Shown here piece after piece: positions 57,280 through 64,000 of a stretch of DNA of 64,000 nucleotides. The DNA is taken from contig NC_135262.1 in NCBI RefSeq assembly GCF_964204865.1, forward strand, positions 4,464,001-4,528,000, in the 5' to 3' direction. The DNA is from Styela clava. Taxonomy: Eukaryota; Chordata; Ascidiacea; Stolidobranchia; Styelidae. Below the pieces are notes generated by a model. The model saw only the letters and a program-made list of their open reading frames with translations, was not told the origin of the DNA and made no database searches. Each line of letters opens with the position of its first letter. The first letter of the stretch is position 1. A program made the position numbers and the translations under genes.

Positions 57280-58111
57280 AATATCGTCACGCTAATAACG
57301 GAATTGCGTAAGTCATTTTTAGCAGTTTTGAGAAAAAACGTAAAAAACTTCCTAATGATATTGTTATGCCATTGAGAGTCAATAATTTGCCAAGGTTAAA
57401 TTTTTTGATCGTAGCCGGATTTAGGTTAATTTGTAAGACGCAGTTAAGTGACGTCATAATGGCGCACTGTGACTTAGGTAGAAATGTGTCTATGACTTGG
57501 GGACATACGCAATTTTGCAAGTTTACTATGTGCACCAGACCTGAAAACTAAACATTCCAAAAACGAATGTAATTCTCAGTATCTACAATGTCTAATTCCC
57601 AAAATAGATAATCAGTCTCAATTACATTATTTTTTATGTTTAAAAATATATATTTCATCAATATAACACGTTTTGCACACCCACCGAAATGAGACTAAGA
57701 TGAAATATAAAAAATAAAACAGCAATGCACCCAATATAAAAGCCAACCAAGGTGAAATGGACTCGGACATTGAATATCACAAGTGCAGGTCTTCCTATAC
57801 TGTAGTATAAATTCAAATTAATACGCGCTAAGCTAGAATCCGAGATGCCAAAACTCGAAAATACTTCGCCGAGGTTATTTTGCCTTTGTGACGTCACAAT
57901 AGTCCTGCGGTAACAATGATAATTCATTATGACGAAACAATTGCACAAATGTGCATGTCATACTAAATCGCCATTTTTATGGTTTCGGAATTCTTAAAAT
58001 AAAATCTGAGTTAACAGACAGGTGCGCAGCATTACATAAATACCTATTTTATAAAAAACTCAAAATCGCCAAAAATGACTTACGCAATTCGGTTATTAGC
58101 GTGACGATATT
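57280..58111. mobile_element. MITE with long inverted ends, 832 bp, TA target
   Basis: Ends AATATCGTCACGCTAATAAC and its complement, continuing through GAATTGCGTAAGTCATTTTT for over 45 bp with one mismatch, flanked by TA (57278-57279 and 58112-58113). No transposase. It lies in the sushi-gene intron, 50 bp upstream (in transcript order) of exon 57127-57227. Confidence 0.8.
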
Positions 58112-58140
58112 TAAACTGATTCGCAGATTTTGTTTTGGCA

Positions 58141-58891
58141 TATAGAGGACTTGCACGGGTCACGTGACTTTGTTTACTGGACGGCAAAAAAACAAAAACA
58201 GCCATTTGGCTCCTGTCAGTTGCAAGTCGGATTATAGTTTCCGTTTTGTTTGGCTGTTGGAAATGGTTATTTCGTATTGTTCCGTTGGCTGTACGTATAG
58301 TATATATAGACAAATGGTTATTTTTTGCATGACCACTGGTGTTAAACTTTATTTACCTATTCAACCTTTCACACTTAGTAATAGATTGCCTGCTAACTAG
58401 GAAAACAATACCTTATGGCAAATGATGATTAATTAATTCCTTACGCAAGTCAAGTCAGCAAGTAGCCTAGTCCTACCAATAACAGTAGTTTGTCATCTGC
58501 TTTCTATTGAAATGAGGGAGCTTATGAATATTTAAAGAAATTGATAACGGCACATTATCACTCACCATCAACGAAGTGCTGTCCGCAAACAGTGAACACA
58601 AGCGAGATGACTTCTGGACTTGACACCAAGCAATAGATCCTGCGGTCCTGCCAATAGATGATATCCACATTACGTGACGTTCTTTTGAAAACAGTGGAAT
58701 ATAACTATAGATCCATTACGTTGTCTATACTATACGTACAGCCAACGGAACAATACGAAATGACCATTTTCAACAGCCAAACAAAACAAAAACGTATAAT
58801 CCGACTTGCAACTGACAGGAGCCAAATGGACGTTTTTGTTTTTTTTGCCGTCCAGTATACAAAGTCACGTGACCCGTGCAAGTCCTCTATA
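58141..58891. mobile_element. Foldback element with 170-bp inverted arms
   Basis: The left arm 58141-58310 and right arm 58722-58891 are inverted copies (for example GAGGACTTGCACGGGTCACG at the outside and CCGTTGGCTGTACGTATAG inside), with about 410 bp of unrelated spacer. The arms differ by a few bases. Read inward, the arms encode MVISYCSVGCTYSI, faintly like a THAP N-terminus, but this is not established. Confidence 0.75.
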
Positions 58892-59071
58892 CCCACCAAA
58901 AGGGCAAATTATGTAAACATATCAAAATCTTACCTGCATTTAATGCAAATTAATGTCTTGGTCCTGAGTCGGATTAGAACTTGTGAACTGTTTCTAATGT
59001 TTAAATTTCGTGAATTACTACGAAATGGTATATATTGAATAATTTATTTGTCTGTTGCCATTCATGTAGAC

Positions 59072-60706
59072 CAGGGGTCACCAAACTACGGCCCGCGGGC
59101 CGATTACGGGTCGCGTCGTCATTTTATCCGACCCGCAATAACACGCAAAAATGGCCAAATATTTTTCCAAGAAAAATTATCCCCGAGCATGGTCTTCCCT
59201 GTTTATTTCATAACTTTGGCCAAATCAGCAAGATGCAAAAAAGTGACGTAATAATGGGCCTTTTCGCATCCGCTCAGACACCTTCGTCACCCTGTCCCTG
59301 ACAGATTTTCAGTCGTGGTTGTAAACAATACTTCGTTTTTTGCGATTTTGAATGCTACTCGTTAGTTTCTGGTTGTGTTTGGGAAATTTAAGTATGAATC
59401 AAATAAGAGAATCATCATTTGCCTCTTTAGGAGTTGTAGTTTTAATAATGGTAATAAAAAATTAGTCTAGAAATAGCTGTGACAAAATAGGCTAAAATTC
59501 TCTACCGGGAGGCAACGTTTTCTGCGAAAGATGCACTCGTGGCGCGTTCATTCGACAAAATTGTTTACGTCTTTGTGCTAAAATGAACGTCGAATGTGAA
59601 CTTTGCGCTAACAGTACTGTAATCCCTCGCGTACTGCTCCAAAGTCACACTAATTTTTGTACTGCTTAAATGCGGATGTTCATGTAGGTAAGTTACAAAA
59701 AAAAATAAAGTTTATTCGATTTGAATAAAACTGCGCTAGTGGATAGATCTGAGTGAAAATAAGAAAACAATACCCAGTTTATATAAAACGGTCAAGAAAT
59801 AACGGAGATATCGGAATTTTAGTACCGCCCGACAGGCCAATTTTTTCCATAAGGATTGTATAACTTTTCTGAAAAGACTGTAATAAATATGAAAAAAAAC
59901 ACATATCAATCACTAATCTTTCGATCTGCGTCACATCTATGGTATATTGAGACTATTTCAGAATTCTATTCTGGCAACGGTCATTGACACCGCCGAAAGA
60001 TCGTCGCAAATAAACGCTGGAGTTGTGCATGTTAGTTTGACAGTGGTTCATTGTGGGTTTAACGATGTTCTGATTGTACAAACTTCATAAAAATTGGTAA
60101 GTATCAAGTTAGTAAAGAAATACACACGTCCACATAAATTTCATTGGTGTCCATAGACAATATCATCAATTTGCACCACGTATAACTTGGGGATAATTTT
60201 AAAACCTCCGAATGTTGGGAATTTATGCGCTAATGAATAAAAATCAAATACCAGATAATAGTTGTTTATTTCATCTAAATTATGCCAAAATTTCATGGAA
60301 TTCCATGCTACAGCAGGCAGTCAGTAGTCGTTTGTATGAGCCGTATTCCGACACGGCGTGAAGGTACTTAGCAGACGTGATGCGTACATTTTTTGGCGCA
60401 AAAAAGCGGATTTTGTAACATTCCTAATTCACGACTGCAACGTTTTGATAACAGCTAAACTTGGGATTGTCGTCTATAGATAGAAATCTTGTATATTTGT
60501 TTTCCTAGGATGTTCTCGATCTATATCCTGCGATATATATAGAATTTAATATTCAAGTCTTCCGAAATGTGGAATATATATTGTTGAATAAATTTCCCAA
60601 CTTTTGTGAATTTATTGTATTGCATTGACAAAATTATTCATCCGGCCCGTTTCAACACAGTTTGAGTCATACCCGGCCCGCGGTCAAAAAAGTTTGGTGA
60701 CCCCTG
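59072..60706. mobile_element. hAT-type element, 1.64 kb
   Basis: The perfect 16-bp inverted ends CAGGGGTCACCAAACT are flanked by identical 8-bp copies ATGTAGAC (59064-59071 and 60707-60714). GGCCCGCGG motifs adjoin both ends. Non-coding inside. Confidence 0.95.
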
Positions 60707-61084
60707 ATGTAGACGAACGAATGAGTTTAACAATATTTTTTCAGAACTTTTTATGTTGACTAATGGATAAATTAGGTCATACTTTTGCACGATTGTCCAC
60801 CGGTTCCTGACCAGTGTCCAGTTTCTTGACAAGTTCGCTCCTCCTCACCTTGTAATTCGTACTCCATGTAGCATTCAAATCTAAATAATATTTAGGACAT
60901 GCCTAGTAAGATTTTCTATGAATATAGCAATAATTATTATCTTTATTAAATATTATACAACATTTTAAGATTATAACTTGAATTTGAATATTTATATATA
61001 ATGAAGTAGAAGTCGTTAGTGACGTTTACTACTATACAATTTAAAGGAAAACTGAGAAGAGCATTGGGCTATATACTCACATAC

Positions 61085-61178
61085 CTGCATACTGCCGAAT
61101 ACTCGGGGTCAATGCCAGTTAGACAACCAGTTATCTTGCCGTTGGAGTCTCCAAAAGACAGTGCGGAACAAGTCACAA
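61085..61178 (-). CDS. Sushi (CCP) domain exon, first half (selectin type)
   Basis: Acceptor TTGTTTTCAG, donor GTATGTGAG. The frame VTCSALSFGDSNGKITGC, LTGIDPEYSAVC is the first half of a six-Cys sushi module: C-x2-L, G, C, G, C. The exon ends in phase 2, and the exon at 57127-57227 begins with the single base that completes the codon. The intervening intron is about 3.9 kb and contains two MITE/foldback elements and one hAT element. Gene boundaries are unknown; more modules probably lie upstream. Confidence 0.72.
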
Positions 61179-62549
61179 CTGAAAACAATTTGTTACATTC
61201 AGCGAATATAAATAGTTTGATCAGGATAAGATTCTTAATAATTGAAGAGATAGGGGATGGATCTGCCCTATCTGCCTGTCATTACCCCAGTGTTATTTTA
61301 CACACGTTAGCGGAGTAAAACCTCTCAAATAACTACTCAGAGGTCAATAAGCACACAATATATTGTAATGTCAAGTTGAACGATTGAATTGAATCTAAAC
61401 ATATGTATACTCTATGAAATATACAACTCTCGATCGGAGCCCGGAAACACGTCACGAATTAGTCGATACAGAGAACAAAGAAGCATTGCTAGAACTTGTC
61501 GCGATAAATATTAGTCAGAGAAAATAGGGGACTGAATTATTTTTAAATTCACATATTATTTTATTAATACAAAGGGTGAAAGCATGAAAGTCCTCTGTTA
61601 CAATCCATATTCGCTACAAATCTAATAAATATTTCATGCGTGCAATCAGTTATGGGAGCCAAAATATTAAAAACATGTTTTCTTTTCTATCGAATGAACT
61701 AACAACATGTTTGCTCATTTCAGAAATGTAAGTATGCCGCTACGTATACACAGCATGACACGCCATACATAAATCCAATATACAACTACGAGATGTCAAA
61801 CATAATGCTAGTCGCTAACTGGGATCTCTTATTATAACGACAATCCAAGAACGACATCGCGACCGACAGGTCGAACTCGACCCTTCCCCTGGCTTATAAT
61901 GATGATGTATTAGCTAATCGATGCAAAATATGTTCAAATTTTTTTTTAAAATACTAAAATAAATTGTACTCGCTGGGAATGTATCGCCAACCCTGGGATT
62001 ATTCTAACGGTGATATCTTAAAAAACAAACTTACGTAATAATCTCAAATATGACAAATACCTAAGTGGGCAAAAATAAGAATCAATTATAATTAGAACCC
62101 GATAGGTTTCTACGTATGTGGCTGCGGACTATATTCGAATCAAAATGAAGCAAGACGCCAAAATTAAATTAAGTTGATTTTATCAAGATTTGTTTATGTA
62201 TGTTAACTAAATATGAACAATCCATAAATTTGGAATTTGTCATTCTCTTCATATTATATAGTCGCGTTTACTTTGAAAATATCTTTATTGCTCAGTACAT
62301 TATTACAACGCTACTCACAAAACTGATATGCGTTTTTCACAGTTATTCTATTTTTCATTTTGATTAAAACATAGAACAGACCAATAGTTTTTAGGAATAT
62401 CAAAATCATTTCTTAGTGGTGTAAGAAAGTTCAGTGGATTTGATTAAAATATAAGAAAATGAATACGATTAGGATAACTATCAAAAGATCGAATTAACTC
62501 GACAAATTTTGACAAAGCTTCTCGTCAATTTAAATTTTCTTTTTTCCAG
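61179..62549. other. Intron or intergenic, no gene seen
   Basis: AT-rich. No repeat family or coding frame with splice sites could be supported in this stretch. Confidence 0.4.
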
Positions 62550-62612
62550 ACCCCACTTGTCTAGACACATCGTGGAAACTTTTTGAAGGAAACTGCTACA
62601 AAACGTTTGAAA
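62550..62612 (+). CDS. C-type lectin-like exon start (isolated)
   Basis: A strong polypyrimidine tract and CAG acceptor (to 62549) is followed by the frame PTCLDTSWKLFEGNCYKTF, the typical start of a C-type lectin domain (C-x4-W-x2-F-x-G-x-CY-x2-F). The following codons (EMYLSVALCSLCYVSEC) lose the pattern before a stop at about 62694. No clear donor or second lectin exon was found. It may be an exon whose partner lies beyond the window, or a dead one. Confidence 0.45.
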
Positions 62613-62694
62613 TGTACTTATCAGTAGCTTTATGTTCTTTATGTTATGTCTCCGAATGCTCCAAAAAATCATCGTGTATTTGGCGCATTACATA

Positions 62695-63568
62695 TTAAGT
62701 GGAGAACTAATTGACAATAGGAGCCGGATCAATTCAGACACTTGCTAAAAATATCCCGAAATATTTTATTCTCCGATATCGCGCTAAAAAAATCCAAAGA
62801 AAATACTAAATTGTTTTTAAAATATCAGCTGAAAAAAGAATCATACTTGTTCCATCACATTATTTCCCTCCTCATTCCGTTTACCGCCACTCGAGTGGAA
62901 GCGAATAAAATAAGTTAAAATTCTATTTTAGGATGAAAAGCATGAGTGTGAATAAACTTGCCGGCCAATGAACTTATTTAGTTATTGTTCTCTTCCAATA
63001 TACGCGAAATATTCTCCTCTGAACGACGTTTAAATGAAATTTTAAATAAAATTAAATATTGACGTCAATATCGGATTCTTCATCCAATCATTCCAGGACG
63101 CACCCTTAACTTAGTCGCATCGCAGGTGTGCTGTCGCAAATTTTCAACAAAATAGCCATGAATTTTCAGGTATACGATCCATTTAAATTTGCGTATATTA
63201 TGAACTTGGCCATTCATTGGAATACTTAACTAGCATTTTGTGGATAAAAACGCTTGAACTCTTACTTATTTACTGCCGAAACACATAATATTTACAGATT
63301 AGGAATTTAATGAAACTGTTTAGTAATAATGTGGCAGTGTGCCGAGACTTTTTAATCTTGTTGTCAGTATGCCGCAAGCTGATAAAGTTTGGGAACCCCT
63401 GATTATAGGGTCCTATACAAAAGATTAGGTAGGGCGATTTACAATAACTGATTACGTCGACCTACATTCTAAGTTCATATAAATACTCGAATTCTTAAAC
63501 CCGCGCGAACGTTTTTCTATTTCTGTGACGTTTTCTCTCGTTCAGATAAAGCAATGATTTATAATTAC
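62695..63568. other. Non-coding spacer with a hAT-like right end
   Basis: GTTTGGGAACCCCTG at about 63388-63402 is the right terminus of a hAT-like element whose left end is not found. No gene supported. Confidence 0.4.
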
Positions 63569-63724
63569 CTGATCGCAAATCAGAGAGGCACAAAGTCACC
63601 GAGAAGTTACAATTACAGGCATGATCCAAAATAACAACTTTTGTCATACTGGCTTGCATTGGCACCTTGGGATGGTGCCTGGGGGCATTCAAATAATAAT
63701 CTAGGTCTAGGACGAAGTCATAAC
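63569..63724 (-). CDS. Candidate upstream exon of the sushi gene
   Basis: The acceptor GATTCCAG and donor GTAATT bound a 156-base phase 1-1 segment whose frame ACNCNFSVTLCLSDLRS is open and joins in phase to the exon at 61178. Another frame contains CPQAPSQGANASQYDKSC, which looks like the start of a sushi module, so a frameshift may have occurred. Low confidence. Confidence 0.3.
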
Positions 63725-63962
63725 CTGGAATCAATATCATATATTGTGGACCGATCTCATTTTAAAGCTTTGTGATCGCGTCATATAGGTTGGCAGGAAT
63801 CTGTCTTATGTTAATCTTGCACGTTGCATTTTAAACCCTTACCAACAGCTGGTCAAAAACTCCCAAACCGCCATTTCCCTCCAAAAGCTTATGCCTGCCA
63901 GCAATAAGCTAGAAGTAATTGCTGTCAATGAACTAGATAATATTTTGGATATTGCGTAGAAA

Positions 63963-64000
63963 GCCCGCGCATACCTAATGCAAAAATGTGAGATTTGAGA
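63963..64000. repeat. Start of a repeat shared with intron 1 of the four-exon gene
   Basis: ATGCAAAAATGTGAGATTTG at the window edge also occurs at about 31763-31785. The family is unknown; the rest is outside the window. Confidence 0.45.

Noticed and set aside
1-64000. CRISPR arrays, operons or bacterial regulatory elements
   Set aside because: Spliced genes, SINEs, LINEs and hAT elements show this is animal nuclear DNA; no regularly spaced direct repeats were seen.

Overview
This is a eukaryotic, animal-type window. It is AT-rich, with spliced genes, an array of intronless kelch-like genes, and heavy repeat content (hAT elements and their short derivatives, a tRNA-derived SINE, LINE fragments, P-element/THAP-type transposase debris). 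Gene content (BTB-BACK-Kelch family, glutathione S-transferase kappa, selectin-type sushi exons, a C-type lectin exon) fits an invertebrate deuterostome such as a tunicate. The species cannot be named from the sequence alone.

Layout. 0-17.3 kb: a tandem array of five intact single-exon BTB-BACK-Kelch genes, all on the plus strand, built by repeated duplication of a unit of about 4.2-4.4 kb. The first three are close paralogues (A type). The fourth (B type) and fifth are older. Between them lie the debris of the process: a B-type gene reduced to its first 40 or so codons, and a frameshifted GST-kappa pseudogene. 19.4-21.5 kb: an intact two-exon GST-kappa gene on the minus strand, with a hAT element in its intron and a C-terminal SRL resembling a peroxisomal signal. 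21.5-30 kb: repeats only (SINEs, hAT, LINE ORF1/PHD remnants, palindromes). 30.7-34.7 kb: a four-exon plus-strand gene of unknown family (304 aa), reconstructed here from splice sites and reading phase. 37.3 kb: an orphan C-terminal kelch fragment on the minus strand. 38.8-39.6 kb: an unrecognised reading frame split by a short hAT-like element. 40.5-46.4 kb: two adjacent hAT-type insertions, one carrying a nested LINE reverse-transcriptase tail. 48.5-53.6 kb: further hAT elements, one of which splits an old P-element-type (THAP) transposase. 54-63.7 kb: minus-strand sushi-domain exons whose large intron is filled with transposons, plus an isolated C-type-lectin exon on the plus strand.

Functional reading. 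The kelch proteins look like Cullin-3 substrate adaptors whose BTB half is held nearly constant between copies while the kelch propeller varies. Gene 4 carries a BTB segment almost identical to genes 1-3 inside an otherwise divergent gene, which suggests gene conversion. GST kappa is a housekeeping detoxification enzyme, and its broken copy inside the kelch array shows that local duplication moved more than kelch genes. Eight hAT-type insertions can be delimited by terminal inverted repeats and 8-bp target duplications, six of them perfect.

Limits. No alignment or database search was run. Exon calls rest on splice dinucleotides, phase agreement and motif reading. Exons without a start codon may have been missed.
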